Of a stretch of 64,000 nt of DNA, positions 42,650-51,313 are shown piece by piece (the stretch's first letter is position 1; every line of letters begins with the position of its first letter). Both the position numbers and the translations under genes were made by a program. The notes beneath the pieces were generated by a model that worked only from the letters and a program-made list of their open reading frames with translations, searched no databases and was not told the DNA's origin. The DNA lies in the NCBI RefSeq assembly GCF_023273895.1, contig NZ_CP096883.1:186001-250000 (forward strand). Reading direction: 5' to 3'. This DNA comes from Sphingobacterium sp. PCS056 (GTDB lineage: Bacteria > Bacteroidota > Bacteroidia > Sphingobacteriales > Sphingobacteriaceae).

Positions 42650-42685
42650 AAAAAAGGGTGATTTAAGTAAAAATCACCCTTTTTT
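42650..42685 (+). terminator. Intrinsic terminator of tex
   Basis: A 15-bp perfect stem AAAAAAGGGTGATTT / AAATCACCCTTTTTT (42650-42664 and 42671-42685) with a 6-nt loop and a T-run begins 2 bp after the stop. Confidence 0.88.
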
Positions 42686-42710
42686 ATTTGAATTTGGTTA
42701 TTTTAGAGAT

Positions 42711-43001
42711 ATGTTAACATTTGAAAAATTTTCATCTTCCACAGCATTGGCTGTGCCTCCTATGGATCTGTCTATTTGGCTAGAGTCACTATGGTGGGAT
42801 AAAAAAGGCGATTGGCAAAAAGCGCATGATTTAATAGATCATTTACAAGATGCTCAATCTGCCCATATACACGCTTACTTACACCGTAAAGAGAAAGATC
42901 TTTGGAATGCTCGATATTGGTATAATCGAGCAAAAAAAGAAGAATTTAAAGGTTCACTCGATGATGAATGGGAGGAGTTAGTAAAAATACATTTGTTTTA
43001 G
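42711..43001 (+). CDS. Small conserved hypothetical protein
   Basis: 96 residues, ATG 42711. Helical and Trp-rich (SIWLESLWWDKKGDWQKAHDLIDHLQDA), with LHRKEKDLWNARYWYNRAKKEEF reminiscent of a TPR unit. Similar short helical proteins with the W-N-A-x-Y-W-Y-x-R-A pattern are widespread, but no function is known to me. No signal peptide. It stands alone after the tex terminator, 26 bp from it. Confidence 0.7.
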   Translation: MLTFEKFSSSTALAVPPMDLSIWLESLWWDKKGDWQKAHDLIDHLQDAQSAHIHAYLHRKEKDLWNARYWYNRAKKEEFKGSLDDEWEELVKIHLF

Positions 43002-43156
43002 TCATAGGTTAAGAACATATTTAGGTTTTAATTCCCATCGGGACAAAAAAGTTATCTGAAATATTCGATATGGCAATTTAGCCTAACGAAAAACAAGAAG
43101 ATATACTTACACGTCATGATAAATAATGATCTCCTTTTTTCATCTAGCGGATAAAA

Positions 43157-43230
43157 AAAGAGGTTATCTCGAATAACAAGTATGAATTTATGCAGCTGAA
43201 GCTTCATACTTTATTCCAGATAACCTCTTT
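43157..43230 (-). terminator. Long two-part hairpin terminator of the second SusCD operon
   Basis: Outer stem AAAGAGGTTATCT / AGATAACCTCTTT (43157-43169, 43218-43230) encloses further pairs AATAA/TTATT and AAGTATGAA/TTCATACTT. On the minus strand it is followed by seven T (43151-43157 region). It lies 43 bp after the susD-like stop. Confidence 0.75.
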
Positions 43231-43272
43231 AACCATTAACGATCTAATCGATTACGAGTGACTCGTTCAGAA

Positions 43273-45159
43273 TTAGTATCCTGGATTTTGGATTAATTTG
43301 GTATTTCTATTCATTTCATCGCGATGGATGGATATAAAATACATTTTATCTAACCAGTTTCTATTTTCAATACCTGGTGCAATTGTATTCACTTTATAAG
43401 AGTAGGTATAATTGTCCGTATTATATTGGTAAAGACTTACGAGTTTACCCGCTTTAAGTGTTCCGAAAATATTGATTAATGTCACCTGTCTTCCTATCGT
43501 TTCCTTAGCATTCATCCAGCGTCTCGTGTCAAAGAAACGGTGCTCCTCATAAGCCAGTTCAACCCGTCTTTCATTGCGGTATCGATCTTTTAATTTTTGT
43601 CCAGATTCACTATCGGCAATAGCAGGCATACCCGACCTGAATCTAATCTTATTGAGCCACGTGCGTGCTTCGGCATCCTCTCCCAATTCGATACAAGCCT
43701 CGGCGTAATTTAATACTGCTTCTGTATATCGAAGTACAGGCCATGGCACACTTTGTCTGGTATTTTGATCAACGATTGCAGGATTGGCATCTACAAATTT
43801 TCGCATGTAATATCCCGTGTAACTACCATTCCAATCTTCCACAGGAGAATTACGTGTATCTAATCCATATTGTATAGATTTAACTCCTCCTGAATTGGTC
43901 ACCTCATATTGACCCGTTTGAATTTGATTTAAAGGATCACGATTTTTAACATCATCTGTTCTAGGTTTCCAAGTAGCGCCATCATATAAAATCGAAGCGC
44001 CTAACCGAGGATCACGATTGGTATATATATTTGCTGCGTGAGCAGGATTATTCCAATCAAATTTATCGCCAGACAAAGTTTCATAGTCATCTACAAGCAA
44101 CTGAGTTGGACTATTTCCAGCCCAATTGTGATAGCCATTAGGTCCATTGTTACGACCAACATATGCCCCTGCCTCATCTTTCAAATCATTGAAAAATCTT
44201 CCTAAAATTAAATCTCGTTTTGCATCGGCATCAGCAATTTTTGAACTTCCGCCCATGGCTAAAGCAATATAATTAGCACGTCCATCAGCTGGCGTTTCTT
44301 TCGTAGATAAATCTAACTTATATGCAAATTCTGCTTTATCCAGCACAGCCTTTGCTGCTGCTTTAGCTTTTTGCCATCTCTCTGTTCTAGTTCCAGAAAC
44401 ATAGCCTAAGTATTCGGGATTACCATAGGCTGAAATCGTATTTGATTTGGCCTTTGCCGTTGGGATATCGTGTAAGTCTGAAGCTGCATATAGCAACACA
44501 CGAGCTTTTAATGCCAAAGCAGCAGCTTCATTGGTACGTCCATCTACTTTTGCCGCCCCATTCAATAAAGTCGCTGCCTGTTCACAATCTTTGACAATGA
44601 AATTGACGCATTCTTCGTACGTATTTCGAGCTGCAGTATAGTCTGTATCTTCGAGCGTATAAACCTTAGTAATCAATGGAACCGCACCATAAAAGCGTAA
44701 CAGTTGCTGATAGTAATAGGCACGTAAGAAATAGGCTTCACCTAACATCTGTTTAGCCTGCGATTCATTATTGAATTTTGGTTCAATAAGATTTTCGATC
44801 GCAATATTAGTGGCACGTATGCGCTTATACATATTGCTATACTCATAGGTATCAACGATCCATCCCTGATCGGCAGGATTGGATCTACTCTCCGTGATGG
44901 TATTGATACCTCTACCCGGATGGGTAAACATAGACTCATCTGTCAGCGAGGCCAACATCTGTTCGTTAAAGCCTCCTTGTCCAAACCCATTGTACAGATC
45001 ATTTACAAATGCCTGAGCAAGTCCAGCATCTGTCCATACGAGCTCTTGTGGAACCTCGGAAAGTGGCTTTGTATTGACAAAATCATCATTACAGCTGGCA
45101 AATAGCCCTGTAAATAATAAGGCAGAAATCGGTATATAAAATAATTTTATTGTTTTCAT
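43273..45159 (-). CDS. SusD/RagB-family lipoprotein (second SusCD pair)
   Basis: 628 residues, longer than most SusD. Lipobox GLFASC (Cys 23). SusD features: NTKPLSEVPQELVWTDAGLAQAFVNDLYNGF at the N-terminus, QAKQMLGEAYFLRAYYYQQLLRFYGAVPLIT, the TPR core, and the C-terminal VLRYTEAVLNYAEACIELGEDAEARTWLNKIRFRSGMP and NERRVELAYEEHRFFDTRRW. It binds substrate at the surface for the SusC partner, 12 bp upstream. No hydrolase, sensor or sigma factor is linked. Confidence 0.95.
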   Translation of the reverse strand: MKTIKLFYIPISALLFTGLFASCNDDFVNTKPLSEVPQELVWTDAGLAQAFVNDLYNGFGQGGFNEQMLASLTDESMFTHPGRGINTITESRSNPADQGWIVDTYEYSNMYKRIRATNIAIENLIEPKFNNESQAKQMLGEAYFLRAYYYQQLLRFYGAVPLITKVYTLEDTDYTAARNTYEECVNFIVKDCEQAATLLNGAAKVDGRTNEAAALALKARVLLYAASDLHDIPTAKAKSNTISAYGNPEYLGYVSGTRTERWQKAKAAAKAVLDKAEFAYKLDLSTKETPADGRANYIALAMGGSSKIADADAKRDLILGRFFNDLKDEAGAYVGRNNGPNGYHNWAGNSPTQLLVDDYETLSGDKFDWNNPAHAANIYTNRDPRLGASILYDGATWKPRTDDVKNRDPLNQIQTGQYEVTNSGGVKSIQYGLDTRNSPVEDWNGSYTGYYMRKFVDANPAIVDQNTRQSVPWPVLRYTEAVLNYAEACIELGEDAEARTWLNKIRFRSGMPAIADSESGQKLKDRYRNERRVELAYEEHRFFDTRRWMNAKETIGRQVTLINIFGTLKAGKLVSLYQYNTDNYTYSYKVNTIAPGIENRNWLDKMYFISIHRDEMNRNTKLIQNPGY

Positions 45160-45171
45160 AATGATAGCGAT

Positions 45172-48100
45172 TTAAAAAGATAAAAGTATACCTGTATTGA
45201 TTAATCGAGCTTGAGGGTAGTAATGCCCTAAGGTATTAGTCGATTCAGGATCGTACATTTTCAATTTGGACCAAGTAACTAAGTTCATACCACTCGCATA
45301 AACTCTGAAACTTGAAATCCCTAAGCGCTCCACAAGTTTTGCACTTAAATTATATCCTATTTCCACATTTTTTAAGCGCAGATAATTATTGGAATGTAAC
45401 CAATAGGTATTGCCGCTGGAATAATACTGATCGGAGCGGTCTGTGATACGTGGATGTTCGGAACTGGGGTTGTCAATCGTCCACCTATTTTCATAGAATT
45501 CATGCAAGTAGTTACCGATTGCACCAGATTCGTCTGTTGCGATCCGCACTTCACCCCCCGTAGCACCTTGGAATAAGATCGATAGATCAAAATTCTTGTA
45601 ACGCAGGCCCAGATTTAAGCCTCCTTGAAAGGTTGGATTAGTGTTTTTATCTGTACGGACACGATCTTCAGGTGTAATCTTTCCATCACCATCATAATCC
45701 TTGTACTTCATATCACCAGGTCTGAGATTATTTGTAATAGCTGAATAATCAAGCGTATTTGCACTGATCTCTTCTTGGTTTTTAAACACCCCATCATACT
45801 GATAGTATAATCCCGAATTGATTACTCGACCAGTCGTTTGCTGCCATGCCGGTGCTCCAGCTGCTTCATCCCAAAAAACAATTTTATTTTTAGCATATCC
45901 ACCATTTATAGAAGCACTATATCCCCAATCACCTTTCTGATCACGGTACCCTAAATTAAATTCCCATCCTTTGTTATCTACCTTACCAATATTTTCGGCA
46001 GGCAGGGTCATTCCTGTACTTTGTGGAATTGATGCATTGCGTCGCCAAAGAATTGAATTTCGTCTATTTTTAAAAACATCAAATTCAAAATTAATCTTGC
46101 CGCCTAAAAATTGTGCATCAATACCTAAGTTATAGTTATTCGCGACCTCCCACGTGATGAAATTATTTGGAACACGGCTTTCATACAAGGTCTTGATCAT
46201 TTCATCCCCTATGATATATGTTCCGAATTTATACGTCGAGAAGAATTGATATTCTTGCAGTAGATCATCATAAAAGACATTATCATTTCCCATCTGACCA
46301 TAAGATGCCCGTATCTTAAAATAATTAATAGCTTTTATATTATCCTTCCAAAACCCTTCTTCTGAAGCGACCCAACCCAACATCGCTCCTGGAAAAAATC
46401 CATAACGCGTTTTTTGAGGAAACATATAAGACCCATCATAACGCCATAGCAACTCCGCAATGTACTTCGATTTATAATTGTAATTGACCCTTCCAAAATA
46501 ATTCAATCTTGCACGCTCCCATGCGCTACCGTCATTATTTTTCTCGGCATCACCACCAGCAAACAGATAATCGATCTTATCCGATAAGAAATAGCGTCGA
46601 TAAGCAGAGAAACTGTCATTTTGGATGGTCTCTCTATTGACACCGGCCAATATGTTAAACGTATGATCGCCAATCACCTTGTCATATGTCAGCACACCAC
46701 CTAACAAAATATTCAATTGATCTTCATCAGATTGATTTAATCTTGGGTCTGCCGGCCCTCTTTTGCCCGCGACCAATTGTGGTGTCACCCCATCAGCTTC
46801 ATAAGCCCCTTGCCAAGTGTACAGATACCAAGGAGTTTCCCAACGTTTGATTTTTTTAATATACTTATCGACTGCTGCATTTCCAGAAAATTTCAATCCT
46901 TCTATCCAAGGAATCGTGATATCAATCTGCCCATTGGTCTGAAAGTAATATCTTTTATCTCGTTCATAACCGGTATCATTAGTCGTGATGACCACAGGAT
47001 TTTCACCATTTTCAATATCAGGTCCAGGCATTCCATTTGGCCAATAAGCCGGTTGAGTAGGATTGCCGCGCATCAGCATTCTAAAAATTGTACCTGCACT
47101 CTTAGTCGGAAAATTTCTATTTTCTTGACGACCTAAAACGCCGAATTTAGTGGTGATGTATTGACTAATTTTAGCATCCAGATTAATCCTCAAATCATAC
47201 TGCTTATAGCCAGTAGCAGAATTTTTATAATACGCATCTTGATTTTGATATCCTATGGAAGTGAGGTACTTTACGGCATCATTACCTCCCACAATCTGAA
47301 CATTATGCTTTTCCTGTGGAGACCAATTTTTTAAAGTCTCTCCATACCAATCTGTGTTTGGATGCCCCCAAGGGTCGCTTCCATCTTTAAATAATTGTAC
47401 ATCTTCAGGTGTAAAAGGAGCCGAAACAGTGGTACTATTGGGTCTTATATAGTTACCTGTAGTTCTAAAGGCATTTTGTGCCGCGCTCCATTCCGCTACT
47501 GGCAGTTTATAAATTTCCAGTTCATTTCTCAACTCTGAATATTCAACCGCATCTGTTAATTTGGGAATAACTGTTGGTTGGGAAAATCCTTTATTAAAAT
47601 TGTACGAAAATTTTGGCTTTCCAGTGGTTCCTCTTTTTGTAGTTACTAATATAACACCGTTAGCAGCACGAGCTCCATAAATGGCGGCCGAAGCATCCTT
47701 CAATACAGAAATATTATCAATATCAGCAGGATTTAATCGTTCAAAACCACCTTGACGAGCCGGAATTCCATCAATAACAATTAATGGACTGGAGTTACCC
47801 AAGGTGTTTGTCCCTCTAATACTAATGGTCGAACCATCATAACCTGGTTCTGCCGAGCCATTTGTTGCGATTACTCCCGGTACACGTCCAGCTAGTGCAT
47901 TGGAGACATTAAGTGCTGGAGATTTGGCCAAATCAGTACCTTTCACAGCAACAACAGATCCAGTAACCGTTTCTTTCTTTTGTACACCATAACCGACCAC
48001 CACGACTTCATCTAGATTGGCATTGGAACTCCCAAGACTAACCATAATACTGGTTCTACCTTTGATATCTTCGTCCGTGGAAGTCATTCCAACCATTCGA

Positions 48101-48393
48101 AAACTTATTTTTCCATTACTAGGCACATTGGCCAGAGCATATTCTCCATTTTGATTTGTTTTGGTCGCTAGGTTAGTACCTACAACAAGTACCGTAACAC
48201 CTGCTATTGGCGTTCCGTCATCAGCACTGGTTACAATTCCGCTGACAGAAATCTTTTCTTGCGCCAAGTTCATAAGAGTAGGGCTTTTTGTGCTTGCAAG
48301 CACGGGAGATTGGCAGATTGTCGATAAGGAGAGTATTGCTCCCATCCAAAAAGCCTTTTTCCATTGGTTTTGACTTAAATTAAGATTGCTCAT
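45172..48393 (-). CDS. SusC/RagA TonB-dependent receptor (second pair)
   Basis: 1073 residues. A signal peptide ending VLAST is followed directly by a carboxypeptidase-regulatory-like domain (about 48-122, ISVSGIVTSADDGTPIAGVTVLVVGTNLATKTNQNGEYALANVPSNGKISFRMVGM); there is no STN domain, matching the absence of FecIR genes. The plug has LDEVVVVGYGVQKKETVTGSVVAVKGTDL, SusC motifs SPLIVIDGIPARQGG and IDNISVLKDASAAIYGARAANGVILVTTKRG. It ends at the barrel strand ...QARLINTGILLSF. Pumps substrate across the outer membrane with TonB. Substrate unknown. Confidence 0.96.
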   Translation of the reverse strand: MSNLNLSQNQWKKAFWMGAILSLSTICQSPVLASTKSPTLMNLAQEKISVSGIVTSADDGTPIAGVTVLVVGTNLATKTNQNGEYALANVPSNGKISFRMVGMTSTDEDIKGRTSIMVSLGSSNANLDEVVVVGYGVQKKETVTGSVVAVKGTDLAKSPALNVSNALAGRVPGVIATNGSAEPGYDGSTISIRGTNTLGNSSPLIVIDGIPARQGGFERLNPADIDNISVLKDASAAIYGARAANGVILVTTKRGTTGKPKFSYNFNKGFSQPTVIPKLTDAVEYSELRNELEIYKLPVAEWSAAQNAFRTTGNYIRPNSTTVSAPFTPEDVQLFKDGSDPWGHPNTDWYGETLKNWSPQEKHNVQIVGGNDAVKYLTSIGYQNQDAYYKNSATGYKQYDLRINLDAKISQYITTKFGVLGRQENRNFPTKSAGTIFRMLMRGNPTQPAYWPNGMPGPDIENGENPVVITTNDTGYERDKRYYFQTNGQIDITIPWIEGLKFSGNAAVDKYIKKIKRWETPWYLYTWQGAYEADGVTPQLVAGKRGPADPRLNQSDEDQLNILLGGVLTYDKVIGDHTFNILAGVNRETIQNDSFSAYRRYFLSDKIDYLFAGGDAEKNNDGSAWERARLNYFGRVNYNYKSKYIAELLWRYDGSYMFPQKTRYGFFPGAMLGWVASEEGFWKDNIKAINYFKIRASYGQMGNDNVFYDDLLQEYQFFSTYKFGTYIIGDEMIKTLYESRVPNNFITWEVANNYNLGIDAQFLGGKINFEFDVFKNRRNSILWRRNASIPQSTGMTLPAENIGKVDNKGWEFNLGYRDQKGDWGYSASINGGYAKNKIVFWDEAAGAPAWQQTTGRVINSGLYYQYDGVFKNQEEISANTLDYSAITNNLRPGDMKYKDYDGDGKITPEDRVRTDKNTNPTFQGGLNLGLRYKNFDLSILFQGATGGEVRIATDESGAIGNYLHEFYENRWTIDNPSSEHPRITDRSDQYYSSGNTYWLHSNNYLRLKNVEIGYNLSAKLVERLGISSFRVYASGMNLVTWSKLKMYDPESTNTLGHYYPQARLINTGILLSF

Positions 48394-48550
48394 AATTTTT
48401 TCTGTTTTGGTTTAATTAGTTTGTACGAATTAAATCAAGAGTACGTCTTGCTTTTATTGGCTCAGAAATCCAATATGCTATCAAACAAAACAATTTACTT
48501 GATTTAATGGGTTTAAATTGGTGCTGTATACGCAACACTAAGGTTGTATT

Positions 48551-49025
48551 TTGTACACAATCTAAGATAATAGAAATTATTCATATCGTAAAAGAAAATC
48601 TAATATACTTTTAAAAAATATATATAAAATTCTCGTAATGAGTAATTTAAATGTAAGTGTGACGTTTAACCGTAATCGTAAATACACAAACGATAAGTTA
48701 TTCACATTTCAGTGTTAATAACCTACCAAAATTGTTCATAACGATGAAGGACACGTGTCTAGAGTAGTCACTTATACACATAATATAGAGTAAATTACCG
48801 TCTTTATTCACATCTATATCATATCTGACATAGGAAAATTGAAATGTTAACTACTTATTTTCCATGATCACAAGAAATGAATAAATCACCGCATAATATG
48901 CCTTTAATTGGAATAAACGCATAAATCAGGTTCAAATCACTTATTAACAAATGAAATAATAATTGTGGAAAAACCATTAAGCAATCCAAACAGTTATCCA
49001 CAATCTCAATTCACAATGTGGATAA
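48551..49025. other. oriC: Candidate chromosomal replication origin (oriC)
   Basis: Five perfect DnaA boxes TTATnCACA are present: 48698-48706, 48772-48780, 48804-48812 and 48994-49002 on the plus strand, and 49017-49025 on the minus strand. One-mismatch boxes occur at 48551-48559 (TTGTACACA), 48941-48949 (TTATTAACA) and 48964-48972 (minus strand, TTTTCCACA). A block 48601-48630 with 29 of 30 bases A/T is a plausible unwinding element beside the boxes. dnaA is not in the window, but in Bacteroidota the origin is often not next to dnaA. The region is not coding and lies between two leftward genes. Confidence 0.65.
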
Positions 49026-49121
49026 CTAAAAACACACTCTCGACACGGGTATGAATATCAGCCATTGTAAAAATCATCGCGCTTAGCACTATTGCTATGA
49101 TTCTCAAAACTGGGCTGCAAT

Positions 49122-49155
49122 AAAAAAGGGTTATCCTAATGGATAACCCTTTTTT
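49122..49155 (-). terminator. Intrinsic terminator of the cys operon
   Basis: A 15-bp perfect stem AAAAAAGGGTTATCC / GGATAACCCTTTTTT (49122-49136 and 49141-49155) with a 4-nt loop ends in six T on the minus strand. It lies 22 bp after the cysM stop. Confidence 0.88.
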
Positions 49156-49176
49156 ATTATTTCGACATAAAATAAT

Positions 49177-50049
49177 CTATGCAAATAGATCTGAACTTAA
49201 ATAGCGATCACCTCGGTCACATGCAATAAAAACAAGGACTCCTTCTTCAATTTCATTTGCGACTTTTAACGCCGCCGCTAATGCTCCACCTGTACTCATG
49301 CCTGCAAAAACACCTTCTTTACTAACCAACTCGCGGGCCATAGCTGTAGATTCCTTCTGTGAGATATCAATAATACGATCTACGCGTGAAGGATCAAATA
49401 TTTTTGGCAAATACTCTTGTGGCCAACGACGAATACCAGGAATCGAAGATTCTTCTGTAGGTTGGCATCCTACGATCTGAATGGCTGGATTTTGTTCTTT
49501 TAAATAAATGGAGTTTCCCATGATTGTACCGGTAGTTCCCATAGCACTTACAAAATGGGTAATCTTTCCAGCTGTGTCGCGCCAAATTTCGGGCCCGGTG
49601 GTTTTGATATGAGCTTTATAGTTATCTGGATTGGCAAATTGATTCAAAATAAAATAATCTCCTGATGCAGCTTTCTCTTCTGCATAGTCACGACAAATTT
49701 CCATGGTTTCCAACAACGTCACTTTTGCCCCAAAGGCTTCCATTGTTAGTGTACGTTCACGCGTAGATGTAACAGGCATGACGAGTTCTAAGCTGAGACC
49801 ATAGATACCCGCAATCATCGCGAGTGCGATCCCGGTATTACCGCTAGTGGCTTCAATCAATTTACTGTCTTTTGTAATTTCCCCTCTTTCCATGGCAGAT
49901 CGAATCATGTTCAGTGCAGCACGGTCCTTTACACTTCCTGCAGGATTATTACCCTCCATTTTCGCGTAAATCTTCACCTTTCTATTGGTATGAAATTTTG
50001 TAATTTCTACTAAAGGTGTATTTCCAATTGTATCGATGATATTTCCCAT
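49177..50049 (-). CDS. cysM: Cysteine synthase CysM (O-acetylserine sulfhydrylase B)
   Basis: 290 residues. PLP-binding lysine K41 in NPAGSVKDRAAL; the phosphate/substrate loop SGNTGIALAM; the glycine-rich GTTGTIMG loop for PLP phosphate; and the end VLVFIACDRGDRYLSSDLF (CDRGDRYLS being typical of CysM). The CysM form makes cysteine from O-acetylserine and sulfide or thiosulfate. It lies 2 bp after the serine acetyltransferase gene, which supplies its substrate. Confidence 0.95.
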   Translation of the reverse strand: MGNIIDTIGNTPLVEITKFHTNRKVKIYAKMEGNNPAGSVKDRAALNMIRSAMERGEITKDSKLIEATSGNTGIALAMIAGIYGLSLELVMPVTSTRERTLTMEAFGAKVTLLETMEICRDYAEEKAASGDYFILNQFANPDNYKAHIKTTGPEIWRDTAGKITHFVSAMGTTGTIMGNSIYLKEQNPAIQIVGCQPTEESSIPGIRRWPQEYLPKIFDPSRVDRIIDISQKESTAMARELVSKEGVFAGMSTGGALAAALKVANEIEEGVLVFIACDRGDRYLSSDLFA

Positions 50050-50051
50050 AT

Positions 50052-50861
50052 TTAAATTAAAGGTTTGGAATCTATAAACTTAGTATTTGCTTGATGGTAT
50101 ACGGTTGTGTAGGGTTCAACGGAATTGGTCAGCCAAACATTTCCTCCTATTACAGAATGATGTCCTATCACGGTCTCACCACCCAATATTGTTGCACCTG
50201 AATAAATAATTGTATGATCTCCAATCGTAGGGTGTCGCTTGACATCTGACAAAATTTTATCTACGCTCAAGGCTCCTAAAGTGACCCCTTGATACAGTTT
50301 TACATAATTGCCAATTACACAGGTCTCACCTACGACTAAACCCGTTCCGTGATCAATATACAGATGGTGTCCAATCGTAGCAGCAGGATGAATATCGATA
50401 CCTGTCTTAGAGTGTGCATGTTCGGTCAAAATACGAGGTATCAACGGCACATCGAGCTGATGTAGTTTATTTGCAATTCTAAATATGCTAATCGCAAAAA
50501 AACCGGGATAGGTTCGAATAACTTCTCGTTGATTTTTGGCCGCAGGATCTCCAGCGATCAAAGCATCAGCGTCTGAACACATCAATTCATATAACTGAGG
50601 TAGCGATTGAAAAAAATCATGTGCAACACGAAAGTGATCGCAGACCTCACAGGCTTTTGATTTGCTCAATAACTGCTCTAATTCGATTTCAGCTTGCTCA
50701 AAAGCATGCTGTACCTCTGCAACAGATTTTATACCTCCTGCATTGCGCTCTGGAAATAAGAGATCAAGAATACCGACAGCCCAACCTGATATTTTTTTAT
50801 TGGACGGCATTTCAAACACCTCCAACTGTTTTTGATAAATATGTTCGTAAAAGTTATTCAT
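50052..50861 (-). CDS. cysE: Serine O-acetyltransferase
   Basis: 269 residues from ATG 50861 (MNNFYEHIYQKQLEVFEMP); an ATG-like start at 50891 would add ten residues. Helical N-terminal domain (about 1-150) and C-terminal left-handed beta-helix with hexapeptide repeats (about 165-260: HSKTGIDIHPAATIGHHLYIDHGTGLVVGETCVIGNYVKLYQGVTLGA, with the catalytic-type HGTG). It makes O-acetylserine from serine and acetyl-CoA, feeding CysM next door. The overall length is like the EpsC/SatA-type enzymes. Confidence 0.93.
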   Translation of the reverse strand: MNNFYEHIYQKQLEVFEMPSNKKISGWAVGILDLLFPERNAGGIKSVAEVQHAFEQAEIELEQLLSKSKACEVCDHFRVAHDFFQSLPQLYELMCSDADALIAGDPAAKNQREVIRTYPGFFAISIFRIANKLHQLDVPLIPRILTEHAHSKTGIDIHPAATIGHHLYIDHGTGLVVGETCVIGNYVKLYQGVTLGALSVDKILSDVKRHPTIGDHTIIYSGATILGGETVIGHHSVIGGNVWLTNSVEPYTTVYHQANTKFIDSKPLI

Positions 50862-50929
50862 GGGTTTAATCCCTATTTTATATGGTAACACAAATGTACT
50901 ATACTTATATGATAGATAAAATATAGTAG

Positions 50930-51313
50930 CTATAAAACTAACTTATCAAAAAGGAGCCTTAATGTTTCGGCAGGATCCACACAAAGTCCTGGGTGTACCG
51001 CCGAACATTGGATGACAGTACTTCTATTTGCGGTCAACCATCGGAATCTTTCCGTTTGGTCTAATGTGGCTAATTTGCCACCATCTTGAGCACCAGTACA
51101 GATTTTCACAAAAGATTGCAGATGTGCCCGAATCATATCCATATCTATATCTGGATATAAAGATCGTACTCTTGTTTCATCAATCTCAAACAAGACATTG
51201 GCAAACCGGTATTTTCGACAATAAAGTGCTACACCAACATTAATAAATTCTTCTCTTTCCACACGCGGTACCAAACGCACCACAGCATATTCATATAATG
51301 TTTTTTCTGGCAT
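50930..51313 (-). CDS. DUF3037 family protein
   Basis: 127 residues. The start LYEYAVVRLVPRVEREEFINVGVALYCRKYRFANVLFEID is the DUF3037 signature; the rest is DMDMIRAHLQSFVKICTG... ending PAETLRLLFDKLVL. No signal or membrane segment. DUF3037 genes are repeatedly found beside HipA-like kinase genes, as here: this gene overlaps the HipA-like gene by 23 bp, so the two are translationally coupled. The biochemical role is unknown; a partner or substrate of the kinase is possible. Confidence 0.9.
   Translation of the reverse strand: MPEKTLYEYAVVRLVPRVEREEFINVGVALYCRKYRFANVLFEIDETRVRSLYPDIDMDMIRAHLQSFVKICTGAQDGGKLATLDQTERFRWLTANRSTVIQCSAVHPGLCVDPAETLRLLFDKLVL

Larger units (their letters stand above)
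48394..49176. other. 783-bp gene-free region
   Basis: The longest non-coding stretch in the window. It holds the oriC candidate (48551-49025), the susC promoter region on the left and the cysM terminator (49122-49155) on the right. No ORF or RNA gene is convincing. Confidence 0.7.

Noticed and set aside
43002..43156. Small RNA gene between the helical protein gene and the second SusCD operon
   Set aside because: No promoter or stable structure apart from the terminator hairpin.
49056..49121. Cysteine-linked riboswitch or T-box near cysE/cysM
   Set aside because: This area is downstream of the operon, and the region upstream of cysE (50862-50929) is too short and shows no T-box-like sequence.
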